From: an uncultured Helicobacteraceae bacterium
GTDB lineage: Bacteria > Campylobacterota > Campylobacteria > Campylobacterales > Helicobacteraceae
Assembly: GCA_934668765.1 (NCBI GenBank)
Contig: CAKUOH010000018.1
Coordinates: forward strand, 1 to 47,751
Reading direction: 5' to 3'
Length of the DNA stretch: 47,751 bases
The notes under the pieces are model-generated. The model did not search any database, had not been told where the DNA came from, and was given only the letters and a program-made list of their open reading frames with translations. The position numbers and the translations under genes are program-made. Shown in pieces: positions 16,196 to 25,431 of the stretch; position 1 is the first letter of the stretch, and each line of letters begins with the position of its first letter.

Positions 16196-19100
16196 TTACT
16201 CTTCTATATCAAGCCAAATGCCATCTTTATTTTGCGCTTTTGGCGCGGTAGTTTTAGTGGCGTGTTTGGACGCAGGCTTTGGCGCAACATTTGATTTGGG
16301 CGTTGAATCCTCTTTTTTAATCGTCTCAATATCTAGCAAAATGTCCTTTCTTTCAGGCTCACTAATCATCACATTAAAGCTATTTGAAAGATATGTATTT
16401 TTATATTTATCATTGTAGTTTAGATATGGCGCGAACTCTGTGCTTCGCTGGGCGATTGCGATGGGATAAATGCCACTTTTTTTGCCCTTGAAAACAATCT
16501 GCTGTCGCCCCTCTAATGCCCTATTTGAGTTTTGAATCTCTATGCGATTCTTGCTATTTTGCGCGACTTTGATAAATGAATTGCTTAGATATAGCCCACT
16601 AGGGTGTTTATTGTTAATATACCAATATTGCGATTCAATCTCTGGCTCACTTTGCAGGTATTTTGCTAAAATTTTCTTATCGCAGGATTTGCAGTAAATG
16701 GCGTATTTTGCGATTAAAGATGGCGAAGATTCAGTGTCGCCCTTTATGTCATTTGTCTGCAATTTTCCGCGCACAAAGAGAATCCCAAGCGGATTTGAAT
16801 GCTCATCTAATCTGTCATAGACATCGACATTGTCATAGTCAAATTGACTTTTGCCGTTTTTGAATCGAATATTGAATCGAAAATCCGTTAGCGTAACTTC
16901 GTTAGGCTCGATGGCATCGCTTTGGGCGATAGTGCGGGAATTTTTGTATTTATCCACAATCTTGCTAATGCCAAAATATGCTTTTAAATTCGTGCCTGCT
17001 GGCTTTTCAAAGTCGCGCAAATACGCCACAATCCTAGAGTTTAGCCTATCGCTTGAACTGCGCTTAAATTCGATTAGTTTGTCATTTTTTAGACTTAATT
17101 CAATAGAGCCATAATTGCAAGATTTATTCACATCTATGGGCTTATTGTCGCTATCAAGTGCCTCAATATCCACGCTTAAAAGCGGATTGTATCTAAAAGT
17201 GTGCTTATCATCAATCTGCCCATAATATGCGATTTGATTGCTACCATTATCCGCTAAAATGTCCGTTTTCACGCGGAAATTCGCAGGGATTATGCTAATA
17301 TCTTTGGCGATATTTGCGCTTGTGCATTGTGGCTCTAGTCCGCTGCTAATGCCATTTACGCACGAATTGTCGTCATTTGCGATTTTAAAGTCAATATTTA
17401 GATGCCCAAAAGCAATGGTATTTGCGCTAATATCGGCGTAAGCGTTCTGCAAATAGCCTTTTTTGAAGCGTAGATTCAAGCCTTCTGGCACGGAGACATT
17501 GGTATTTACGCTACCATCGCATTTATTTTTCTGCGTGAATGTGAGATTTTGCACCGCCAAATTCCCACCAAAGCCATTATCCACATCGCCTTCCATTGTC
17601 AAAGCGCGAGATTCGTCAAATGCGATTTTGATAATCCCAGCTTTTAGCGTGGGAATCGCGCTTGTGCCCTCATTTGCAAAATGATATTTCAAGTCAAAAC
17701 TAGCAGGCGTAACGATGATTTTATTCGTGGCTTTGGTAGTTTTAGGCGTTTTACAAATCACTTGCGTCCTGTCATAGGAGCTTTCAAACTTCATATCAAG
17801 CGCGGCGATTTTGTTTGTGTGGCTTAATGCGTAGGATTTTTTAAGATTTTTGCCATAATAATTGCGCACTTCGCACTCTAGTTTAAGATTATCATCGCTT
17901 AGATTTACAAAATATAGCGTATTTTGCTTGTCTTTGGAGGATTTTTTGCTCCAAACTACCCCATCATAAGGTTGCAAAGTATTATAAAGACATTTTAAAT
18001 CCCCATAGCAGTCCCTATTTAGCTTTTCATAAGCGTCTTTCTCTACGATTAAAAACTCATCTTTTCCCGCAGGTTTGGGCTTCCTATCGGGCTGCTTGTC
18101 TAGCTTTTTCTCTGGCTCTAAAAGGGCTGTTTTAAGGTTTTCATCATCGATATTTGCTGTTTTTGTTTCTGTTGTTGCTTTTTCTTGGGTTTTTGGTGTT
18201 GAATCTATGGCTTGTTTAGTGGCAGATTCAGCTTTTGATTCGGGCTTGGATTTGGCTTTAAAATCGGTGGATTTTGGTGCTTCTGCTATTTGTGTGGGTT
18301 TGGATTCTGTTTTGGTTTCAGCTTTGGGCGCGGAATCAGCTTTTTGTGTGGAATCTACTGCGATTTTAGCAGAATCTTGGCTTGAATCTTTGGCTGAATC
18401 TTGCGTGATTTGTGTGGATTTATCGGATTTAGTTTCATCTTTTTTTGCCATTTTTGTTAATTGTTTAGATTCTGTGGGCTGTTTAGATTTAGATTTGGGT
18501 TGAGCAGGTTTCTCTGCGGTTTTTGCTATTTCCGTAGGTTTTGTGGATTCTGCGGTTTCTTTGGCAGATTCGGCGGATTTTGGGCTTGAATCTTGTTTTG
18601 AATCTTGCGCAACTTCTATTATTTTTTGCTTTGAATCTGCCGTTTCTTTTGCTAAATCCGTGTTAGAATCTTTAGTTTCTTTTGGTAAATCCTTGTTAGA
18701 ATCCTGTGTTTTTTGCGTCAAATTAGCTTTCGGCTCTTTTTTAATGCCAAAAGTTTTCAATAAATCCTGTATATTTTCATCTAGCTCGGCTTGCATTTCC
18801 GCATTTATGGGAGAATGTGCATCTTTGGACTGCGCCACATTATCGGCACTTGCCATTGTCGTGGCTTTGCTTGTATTATCAGTGCTTGAATCTGCCGTGC
18901 TATCAGTTTTTTTGATACCCATAGCCACTAAATATTCGTCAATAATGGCTTTTTCAAACGCCACTTTGGTAGGCGTCTCGCATTTGCCGTAGTTTTGCTC
19001 ATTGAGATTAGCATTTGGCGCGATAGATGCGATGTTGCGATTATCGCTTGAAATGATTTTTCCGCTCTCAATGAAAATCTCATAAGTAGGGATAATATTT

Positions 19101-19990
19101 GCCCGTGCTGTGGCTATTTTGTAGTTTTTGGTGTCAATTTTTTGATTGCTAAAATTTAGGATATTATCAAAGCAACCGCCCTCCTTTACATCACAAATCG
19201 CATTTGACTTATTAGGCGAAGTAGCGGAGTTATTTTTTGTCCTAAAAAGTCGCTTAAGCGTGTAATCTTTGTTGCTTAAATCCAGCGGATTTACCTTTGG
19301 ACCGCAGAAAATATTACCATTAAAGCCTAAAACGCTCTCACCATCGCGACTTAAGGCAAGCATATCATCTACATTTAGCAAAGTCTCCATTTCGCCACGC
19401 AATTTAGGGTTTTTTTGGTTGATTGTATCGATAAATTCGCGCTCATAAATCCCGCCATAAAAGGTATTAAGCCAAACGCTAGAATTGCGCCCTTCAGGCA
19501 TAATAAGCGATGAAATTTTTAAAAGCGCACCGCGCTCTAACACAAGATTGCTTTTGGTATTTGTGCCCTCGATAATCTCAACCACAAAATTTTTTGGATT
19601 TTTGATATTAAACCTAACGCCACTATCAATTATCAAATCCCCAGCCACACGCATTAAAACATTATCTTGTTTTAGAGTTATGATTTTATTTTTTAAAAGA
19701 TTTTTATTGTTTGTTATGCTGATGCCCTCTGTGAGATTCCCGCTTTTGCTCTCCACCATCGAGCAATCCAGCACTTCATAGCGCACATTATCAATCTCAA
19801 TATCGCCACCATTGATACACGCACGATATTCTGCATACTCGCTACCATCGGCTTTATCGAACTTATGAAGCATAAGCGGTGGATTTTTTATATCAATCTC
19901 GCATTCGCTTTGCGCCTCATTGGTAAAATCGCAATTTTCTGCGAATGCAAAAAGTAGGACAATCCCCAAAGATACGATGATTCTAAGCAT
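16196..19990 (-). CDS. Very large secreted protein with a Ser/Lys-rich linker, function unknown
   Basis: 1264 residues, not recognised. Residues 1-17 form a signal peptide (MLRIIVSLGIVLLFAFA, then ENCDF). About 20-350 is a beta-rich, Cys-containing region with phrases such as GDLIIDSGVRFNIKNP and LVLERGALLKISSLIMPEG that recall beta-helix rungs of surface proteins. About 360-640 is low complexity, rich in Ser, Lys, Thr, Glu and Ala with imperfect repeats (AESAKETAEST, TQDSAKDSSQDSAK), probably a disordered wall-spanning linker. About 650-1264 is again folded, with cysteines and many Asn/Asp, ending in another Lys/Ala tail. Preceded by TAGAAT (20024-20029) and GAGGAA. No transporter domain or C-terminal barrel is seen, so the secretion route beyond Sec is unknown. 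It is not obviously an autotransporter. Confidence 0.7.
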   Translation of the reverse strand: MLRIIVSLGIVLLFAFAENCDFTNEAQSECEIDIKNPPLMLHKFDKADGSEYAEYRACINGGDIEIDNVRYEVLDCSMVESKSGNLTEGISITNNKNLLKNKIITLKQDNVLMRVAGDLIIDSGVRFNIKNPKNFVVEIIEGTNTKSNLVLERGALLKISSLIMPEGRNSSVWLNTFYGGIYEREFIDTINQKNPKLRGEMETLLNVDDMLALSRDGESVLGFNGNIFCGPKVNPLDLSNKDYTLKRLFRTKNNSATSPNKSNAICDVKEGGCFDNILNFSNQKIDTKNYKIATARANIIPTYEIFIESGKIISSDNRNIASIAPNANLNEQNYGKCETPTKVAFEKAIIDEYLVAMGIKKTDSTADSSTDNTSKATTMASADNVAQSKDAHSPINAEMQAELDENIQDLLKTFGIKKEPKANLTQKTQDSNKDLPKETKDSNTDLAKETADSKQKIIEVAQDSKQDSSPKSAESAKETAESTKPTEIAKTAEKPAQPKSKSKQPTESKQLTKMAKKDETKSDKSTQITQDSAKDSSQDSAKIAVDSTQKADSAPKAETKTESKPTQIAEAPKSTDFKAKSKPESKAESATKQAIDSTPKTQEKATTETKTANIDDENLKTALLEPEKKLDKQPDRKPKPAGKDEFLIVEKDAYEKLNRDCYGDLKCLYNTLQPYDGVVWSKKSSKDKQNTLYFVNLSDDNLKLECEVRNYYGKNLKKSYALSHTNKIAALDMKFESSYDRTQVICKTPKTTKATNKIIVTPASFDLKYHFANEGTSAIPTLKAGIIKIAFDESRALTMEGDVDNGFGGNLAVQNLTFTQKNKCDGSVNTNVSVPEGLNLRFKKGYLQNAYADISANTIAFGHLNIDFKIANDDNSCVNGISSGLEPQCTSANIAKDISIIPANFRVKTDILADNGSNQIAYYGQIDDKHTFRYNPLLSVDIEALDSDNKPIDVNKSCNYGSIELSLKNDKLIEFKRSSSDRLNSRIVAYLRDFEKPAGTNLKAYFGISKIVDKYKNSRTIAQSDAIEPNEVTLTDFRFNIRFKNGKSQFDYDNVDVYDRLDEHSNPLGILFVRGKLQTNDIKGDTESSPSLIAKYAIYCKSCDKKILAKYLQSEPEIESQYWYINNKHPSGLYLSNSFIKVAQNSKNRIEIQNSNRALEGRQQIVFKGKKSGIYPIAIAQRSTEFAPYLNYNDKYKNTYLSNSFNVMISEPERKDILLDIETIKKEDSTPKSNVAPKPASKHATKTTAPKAQNKDGIWLDIEE

Positions 19991-20023
19991 TTAAATTCCT
20001 CTTTTATGTGATGAATCCTAGAA

Positions 20024-20029
20024 ATTCTA
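20024..20029 (-). promoter_or_regulatory. Probable -10 box for the large secreted protein
   Basis: TAGAAT on the minus strand, inside the small palindrome CTAGAAATTCTAG; start expected near 20017, with GAGGAA before ATG 19990. Confidence 0.4.
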
Positions 20030-20182
20030 GCGAAATTTTTGTCAAACAAATATCGTAAAAAGTCAAAAAAGTGTTAGCAAAGGCAAAGTTTGCGGATATT
20101 TTTTTGGATTCGTATTTAAATTTGTGCAATGAAATCGTAATTCGTAGAGTTTGCAAGGGCGTAGCCCAAAACAAATTGTCCG

Positions 20183-20923
20183 CTAAAACCCATACTCTTT
20201 TAAAATCGCCCTTGCTTTTTGCATCTCACTTTCGCTTGGAGTGGGCGTGGATTCAAGCCTATATTCTAAATTCAACGCCTTATATTTATACGCGCCTAGC
20301 TGATGAAAGGGAATCAAATCGACTTTTTCAATGCAATGATATTTTTTCGCCAAAGCACCTAATTTATGGATTTTCTCATCTTTTAGTGTAAGATTTGGCA
20401 CACATACAAAGCGAATCCACACGCATTTCCCTATGCTCTCGCAGTATTCTAGCGTCTTTAACGCGTTTTCATTGCCATATTCAGTTAGCTTTATGCAGTC
20501 ATTATTATTTACTTCCTTTATGTCTAAAAGTAGCATATTTGCGCGCTCTATGCACTTTTGGCTAAATTTTAAATCGATAAATCCATTTGTATCAATCGCG
20601 CTATGGAATCCAAGCGCATTTAGCGCACCCAAAAATTCAAATAAAAATTCGTGTTGCAGCATAGGCTCTCCGCCTGAAATCGTTACGCCACCTTTTTTGT
20701 AGAATTTTTTGTAGCTCAAAATATTTTTTAGGATATTTTTTAGGCTTAATTCCACGCCACCATTCAAATCCCACGAATCAGGATTGTGGCAGTAGGCACA
20801 GCGCAAATGACAGCCCTGCAAAAATAGCACAAATCGCACACCCGGTCCATCTACCGCGCCAAATGATTCTATCGAATGCACTCGCGCTTTGATTTTGGGG
20901 CAGTTTTTAATGATTTCTTTCAT
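20183..20923 (-). CDS. pflA: Pyruvate formate-lyase activating enzyme (radical SAM)
   Basis: 246 residues. The radical-SAM motif GCHLRCAYCHNPDSW gives the C-x3-C-x2-C ligands of the 4Fe-4S cluster. IESFGAVDGPGVRFVLFLQG before it and GGVTISGGEPMLQ after it are typical of glycyl-radical enzyme activases of the PflA type, which generate the glycyl radical on pyruvate formate-lyase under anoxic conditions. The phrase LLLDIKEVN also fits. No pflB or other glycyl-radical enzyme gene is adjacent, so the partner must be elsewhere. The gap to minD (20924-21064) holds a short divergent promoter region. Confidence 0.88.
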   Translation of the reverse strand: MKEIIKNCPKIKARVHSIESFGAVDGPGVRFVLFLQGCHLRCAYCHNPDSWDLNGGVELSLKNILKNILSYKKFYKKGGVTISGGEPMLQHEFLFEFLGALNALGFHSAIDTNGFIDLKFSQKCIERANMLLLDIKEVNNNDCIKLTEYGNENALKTLEYCESIGKCVWIRFVCVPNLTLKDEKIHKLGALAKKYHCIEKVDLIPFHQLGAYKYKALNLEYRLESTPTPSESEMQKARAILKEYGF

Positions 20924-21021
20924 AGTTTTTTATCCTTAAAATCTCGCAAGATTTGGCAAACTTGTGCGCCAAAAATTAAAAAATGATTCTACCTAAACAT
21001 TCGCAAGATTTGCCAAATTTT

Positions 21022-21030
21022 TGCTATACT
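21022..21030 (+). promoter_or_regulatory. Extended -10 promoter of minD
   Basis: TGCTATACT, start near 21036, leaving about 29 bases to the GTG at 21065, which is preceded by AAAGGC. Confidence 0.55.
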
Positions 21031-21064
21031 TGCAAATTTTAAATCCAAAATTAAAGGCAAAATC

Positions 21065-21868
21065 GTGGGCATTATTATCACCATAACTTCAGGCAAAGGT
21101 GGCGTTGGCAAAAGCACCGCAGTGGGCAATATCGCAGTAGGTTTGGCAAATCGTAATAAAAAAGTTGTCGCAATCGACTTTGATATAGGACTGCGTAATT
21201 TGGATATGATTTTGGGGCTTGAAAATCGCATAGTCTATGATGTAATCGATGTGATGGAGGGCAAATGCAATCTAAATCAAGCACTTATCAACGACAAAAA
21301 GGCAAAAAATCTTTTCTTTCTCCCCGCTTCGCAAAGCAAAGATAAGACGATTTTAGATAAAAACAAAGTCAAAAATCTGCTAGAAAATCTTAAAAAAGAC
21401 TTTGATTTTGTCATAATTGATTCACCAGCAGGGATTGAGAGCGGGTTTGAGCACGCTATTTTTTGCGCGGATATGGCGTTAATAGTGGTAAATCCAGAAG
21501 TTAGCTCCGTGCGGGATGCCGATAGAGTGATAGGCATAATTGACGCAAAAAGCGATTTGGCAAAAGAGGGCAAAGAAGTGCAAAAATATCTAATTATAAA
21601 CCGCATTAAACACGATTTAGTCAAAAAGGGCGAGATGATGAATAAAGATGATGTGCTTCATATCGTGGCAATTCCTTTGCTTGGGCTAATTAGCGAAGAT
21701 GAGAAAGTCATCTCTGCCACAAACAAGGGCGAACCCGTGATTTACAATAAAAACTCCAAATCCGCCAAAGCTTACAATAATATCTGTGAGCGACTTTTAG
21801 GCAAAGAAGTGCCATTTGATGAGGGAAATGATGGAATTTTGGAGTTTTTTAAAGGTTGGTTTAAATGA
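21065..21868 (+). CDS. minD: Septum site-determining ATPase MinD
   Basis: 267 residues, GTG start. A ParA-type ATPase that, with MinC and MinE, keeps the FtsZ ring away from cell poles. The deviant Walker [11 protein letters not shown] is at residues 8-17, followed by [16 protein letters not shown] and the Walker B region [11 protein letters not shown]. The C-terminal amphipathic membrane-targeting helix is visible as [11 protein letters not shown]. minE overlaps by four bases. The order minD-minE-(...)-dprA-ruvX follows Helicobacter pylori, where dprA comes directly after minE; two extra genes intervene here. Confidence 0.97.
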   Translation: MGIIITITSGKGGVGKSTAVGNIAVGLANRNKKVVAIDFDIGLRNLDMILGLENRIVYDVIDVMEGKCNLNQALINDKKAKNLFFLPASQSKDKTILDKNKVKNLLENLKKDFDFVIIDSPAGIESGFEHAIFCADMALIVVNPEVSSVRDADRVIGIIDAKSDLAKEGKEVQKYLIINRIKHDLVKKGEMMNKDDVLHIVAIPLLGLISEDEKVISATNKGEPVIYNKNSKSAKAYNNICERLLGKEVPFDEGNDGILEFFKGWFK

Positions 21869-22104
21869 TAGAATTATTAAAAAAAATGTTTGGCAAAGAA
21901 GATTCAGCACAGATTGCTAAAAATCGACTTTCTGTTGTTGTGGCGCACGAGCGAAGTTTGAATCTGCCCTATATAAACGAAATGCGTGATGAAATCACAA
22001 AAGTTGTCCAAAAATACACACGAGTAGGCGAATCAAATATCAATTTTAAGGCAGATTCAAATCAAAATATGAATATGTTAGAAATTGAAATCACTTTGCG
22101 TTAG
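21865..22104 (+). CDS. minE: Cell division topological specificity factor MinE
   Basis: 79 residues. Stimulates MinD ATPase and drives pole-to-pole oscillation. [11 protein letters not shown] near residue 20 is the MinD-binding segment, and the C-terminal dimer domain ends with [12 protein letters not shown]. The start overlaps the minD stop (ATGA). Confidence 0.95.
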   Translation: MIELLKKMFGKEDSAQIAKNRLSVVVAHERSLNLPYINEMRDEITKVVQKYTRVGESNINFKADSNQNMNMLEIEITLR

Positions 22105-22159
22105 GCGCGAATCGTGTGCGAATAATGGCTAATTTGCAGATAAATTAAGGGAGATTATA

Positions 22160-23293
22160 ATGTTTTTATTGCTTTGGAGTGTGCTTTTTGCCACAAGTCT
22201 AAATGCGGATAATGTCATAAAAGTCCCGCAAAAAAAGCACGATTCCAAAGTCATTGCCCTAAATAAAGAGTTTGAATCACAAATCGATTCGTTAGAGCAA
22301 AATGGCAAAAATATCGATGAATACACAAAATACTTCAAAAAGCGAATCGATTACACAAATCCATTTTCAAGCGAATCGCGTGATTACCAAGATAGTTTGC
22401 TCATTGAAAAAATGCCCAAAAAACGCGCCGAAGTGAAAGACGAATCCGCCACAAGCAATTTGCGCAACTCAAAAAATCTCCGCACAAATCTAAAAACCGC
22501 AAATCTCACAAAGCCAAGCGATTTGCGCATTGATTCGCGCACACTTAATGAGCCACGCAAAATTTACAAAAAAGTTTTGGATTCACCAAAGCCAAAAGTT
22601 GTCATTATCATTGATGACATTGCAAATACCAAGCAATTAAGCGATATTGTGGCAATTCAAAGCGCGGGGCTAAAACTCACGCCATCCATTTTCCCCATAG
22701 CGCAGGGCAATACAAAAATGCTTGAGAGCGTGGCGAATTTGGATTTTTTTATGGTGCATTTGCCACTAGAAGCCCTTGCGTATAAGGATGAGTTGGATAC
22801 GATTAGCATTTACGATAGCAAGGATAGGATTTACCAAAAAATCGCAAATATCAAGCGAATCTTGCCTAACACGCTTTATATTAACAATCACACAGGCTCA
22901 AAATTCACCGAGCAAAGGGGCAATATGGAGATGCTTTTATCTGTGCTAGATTCGCATAATATTAGCTTTGTAGATTCGCGCACCACGCCAAATACTACGC
23001 TTCCAAGCATTGCAAATGCCCAAAATCGCCTAATTTTATCTCGTGATATTTTTATTGATAATAATTTAGATTCAGCTTCGTTAAACGCACAGATTAAAGA
23101 GGGTGTGAAAATTGCGCGAGATAGGGGCTATGCGATTCTTATCGCTCACCCACACAAAGAGACGCTCTCCGCACTAAAAAGAGCGCAAAATGGTGCGTTA
23201 AAGGAAGTTGATGTGATTTATCTAAATGAGTTAGATTCTTTGCTAAAAAAATCCAATATCACGCAATACGCACAAATGCTAAAATCGCCGTAA
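22160..23293 (+). CDS. Divergent polysaccharide deacetylase family protein (YibQ/DUF610)
   Basis: 377 residues. After an N-terminal signal-like segment (FLLLWSVLFATSLNA) comes a charged, low-complexity stretch to about residue 140. The divergent deacetylase (NodB-like) domain then shows PKVVIIIDDIANT with the metal Asp pair, LTPSIFPIAQG, DFFMVHLPLEA, LYINNHTGSKFT and VDSRTTPNT. Such proteins are periplasmic and expected to act on peptidoglycan or other polysaccharide, though activity is unproven for most of them. AAGGGAG precedes the ATG. In Campylobacter a similar gene lies near dprA. Confidence 0.85.
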   Translation: MFLLLWSVLFATSLNADNVIKVPQKKHDSKVIALNKEFESQIDSLEQNGKNIDEYTKYFKKRIDYTNPFSSESRDYQDSLLIEKMPKKRAEVKDESATSNLRNSKNLRTNLKTANLTKPSDLRIDSRTLNEPRKIYKKVLDSPKPKVVIIIDDIANTKQLSDIVAIQSAGLKLTPSIFPIAQGNTKMLESVANLDFFMVHLPLEALAYKDELDTISIYDSKDRIYQKIANIKRILPNTLYINNHTGSKFTEQRGNMEMLLSVLDSHNISFVDSRTTPNTTLPSIANAQNRLILSRDIFIDNNLDSASLNAQIKEGVKIARDRGYAILIAHPHKETLSALKRAQNGALKEVDVIYLNELDSLLKKSNITQYAQMLKSP

Positions 23294-23324
23294 TTTAGGT
23301 TAAATTCATAGCAAAGGGGCGAAA

Positions 23325-25427
23325 ATGGGCAATATCAACATTGTAAATCGCTTTAATCTAAATAGTGCGATTATTAGCATTCATAGGACGCAAACGGGCA
23401 TTAGTGCCGTTACGCAGGATTATCAAGCCTGTATTATCGAAAATGGTTCTCTTAAAAAGCGCACAAAACTCATAAATTCAAAAGAGATTCCACACAGATT
23501 CGCCAAAAGTTCATCTGCTAGTGCGAAATTTATCTGCGTGTGCGATGCGGAAAATCCCCGCGCAATCATTGCCAAAATCGGCGCAAGTATAAAGCAGTGC
23601 GCGATAATCACCGAGCACACAAAAAATATTAGCGCATCAAACTTTACGCCTGATTCGACTATTTTAGCCACAGGTGGCGAAGATGGGCGCGTTTATTTAT
23701 ATACTACAAGCAATTTTAAAAAGATTTTGACTTTGCCATATCGCCCTGATTACATTTCATCGATAAATTTTAGCGATGATGGGCGATTTGTCCTTGCCAC
23801 TTGCTTTAATAAGTCAAATATCATTTATGATACGCAACGCGCAAAGGCAATTAGCATTTTTAATACAAGCGAAGTGGTGGAATGGGGCGAATTTTTTGAA
23901 AATAATGCCAAGCTAATGCTTGTTACGCGCGATTTTCAGTCAATCATTTATGATATTCACGCAAATGCCGTGCTAGATGCTGCAAATATTTTTAACTCGT
24001 GGCCCAATACATTTTTTATTGATGAGAATGCAGGAATCGCCATTGTCGGCACAAGAGATGGCGGAATCTATTTGGTAAATATCAAAGAAAATGCGATTAT
24101 TTTTCACTTGCGACTTGAAGAAGTAGTCGGTATTAGCGCGATTTGTGTGCATTTGGGTTGCATTTTTGTAGGTGGAATCAATGGCGAACTTGTCATCATA
24201 AACTACACGCAAAATAGCGAGGCATTTCAAAAAGCCTGCGAAGCGAAAAACTATGCCGAAGCGTCCGCTATGCTTGAATCAAATATTTTCTTATCGCTTT
24301 TGCCTTGTGCGCGGGTGTTTGATGAGGATTGGGGCAAGATTTTGCAAGAGGCAATCGCGCTTTTAAGCGACAATAAAATCGATGACGCAATCGGGCTTAC
24401 AAATCCCTTTACAAGCCAAGATATTAGCAAAAAAGCCGCTTTTAATGTGTATTTGGAGAAAAAAGATTTTATTAAAAAATTCAAAGAGCTAGTGGAAAAT
24501 CGATTCTATGAGGAAGCCTACGCAATGGTGCTAAATACGAAATTTTTAGAGAAAACTTCGCATTATGAGGCGTTAGAAGCTGCGTGGCAGAGTGCCTTTG
24601 TAACGGCGCGAAAGATTGTTGAGGAAAATAAAAATAATGTCGAGTTAGCAAGGCGACATTTGGAGCTATTTATGAAAACGCCCAAAAAAGACATTATTAT
24701 GCAGTTACTAAACAACACGCGCCTTTTTAATGAAGCAGAGGAATATATAAAATCGCAGAATTTTAAGGCGTATTTCGCGTTAGTGGGGAACTTTGGCTTT
24801 TTAAAAGAGGGCATTTTGTATAAAAAAGTTTTGGCGTTAGGCGAAAATATCTTTGATAAATTATTAGAGGCAAAAAACGCCGATGATTACGATGAATTTG
24901 AACGCTTGTCAGCCTTTCTCTCAAACTTTCCATTTTATAAGGAATCCATTGCAAATATGAATGTCGCAGTGGCAAAAAAAATCGAAATGCTAAAACTAAT
25001 CGCAGAAAATAAAAAAGTAGCCGCTTATAAACTCGCATTAGATTTTGAGGAATTGCAGTATTTAGATGAGTTTAAGGCTTTAAGCGCGGAGTTTGATGCG
25101 GTGGCGCAACACGCTATTTCGGTGGCACACAGCGGGAAGCCCGAAGAATTAAGTCAAATTTTTGGCGAATATATGCAAATAAGCTATTGGGGCGATAAAA
25201 TCAAAGCGATTTTTCAAGTGGCGTATTTGGAGGAATTTCGCCTTTGTGTGGAGCGCGAAAAGGACGCGATAAATTGGGAGCAGAGCGTGAAAAATTATGC
25301 GCAAATCTTTGGCAAAGATGATGATATAAACGCATTTTGCGCTAAAAATGGCTTTAAATTTAAAATAGGCGATTTTGCAAGGCAACCTTTTAGCTTTCAA
25401 AAAACGCTAATTTCGCGCGTGGTGTGA
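23325..25427 (+). CDS. WD40-like beta-propeller protein with a helical C-terminal region
   Basis: 700 residues, cytoplasmic (no signal peptide), not assigned to a named family. Residues 1-310 read as a WD40-type propeller: repeated strands ending in blade-like phrases, the clearest being ILATGGEDGRVYLYTTSNFK near 115, FSDDGRFVLATC and GTRDGGIYLVNIK. About 320-700 is predominantly helical with repeated Ala/Glu/Lys helices (EEAYAMVLNTKFLE, LARRHLELFMK), like TPR/COP-type solenoids. The propeller-plus-solenoid layout suggests a scaffold or adaptor. It is followed by dprA after four bases, so it is co-transcribed with dprA-ruvX. AAGGGGCG precedes the ATG. Confidence 0.7.
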   Translation: MGNINIVNRFNLNSAIISIHRTQTGISAVTQDYQACIIENGSLKKRTKLINSKEIPHRFAKSSSASAKFICVCDAENPRAIIAKIGASIKQCAIITEHTKNISASNFTPDSTILATGGEDGRVYLYTTSNFKKILTLPYRPDYISSINFSDDGRFVLATCFNKSNIIYDTQRAKAISIFNTSEVVEWGEFFENNAKLMLVTRDFQSIIYDIHANAVLDAANIFNSWPNTFFIDENAGIAIVGTRDGGIYLVNIKENAIIFHLRLEEVVGISAICVHLGCIFVGGINGELVIINYTQNSEAFQKACEAKNYAEASAMLESNIFLSLLPCARVFDEDWGKILQEAIALLSDNKIDDAIGLTNPFTSQDISKKAAFNVYLEKKDFIKKFKELVENRFYEEAYAMVLNTKFLEKTSHYEALEAAWQSAFVTARKIVEENKNNVELARRHLELFMKTPKKDIIMQLLNNTRLFNEAEEYIKSQNFKAYFALVGNFGFLKEGILYKKVLALGENIFDKLLEAKNADDYDEFERLSAFLSNFPFYKESIANMNVAVAKKIEMLKLIAENKKVAAYKLALDFEELQYLDEFKALSAEFDAVAQHAISVAHSGKPEELSQIFGEYMQISYWGDKIKAIFQVAYLEEFRLCVEREKDAINWEQSVKNYAQIFGKDDDINAFCAKNGFKFKIGDFARQPFSFQKTLISRVV

Positions 25428-25431
25428 GAAT

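Noticed and set aside
18075..18992. Long plus-strand frames (142 and 149 codons) opposite the large secreted protein
   Set aside because: They mirror its Ser/Lys-rich repeats in the opposite strand, have Ser/Val/Cys-rich low-complexity content and no start signals.
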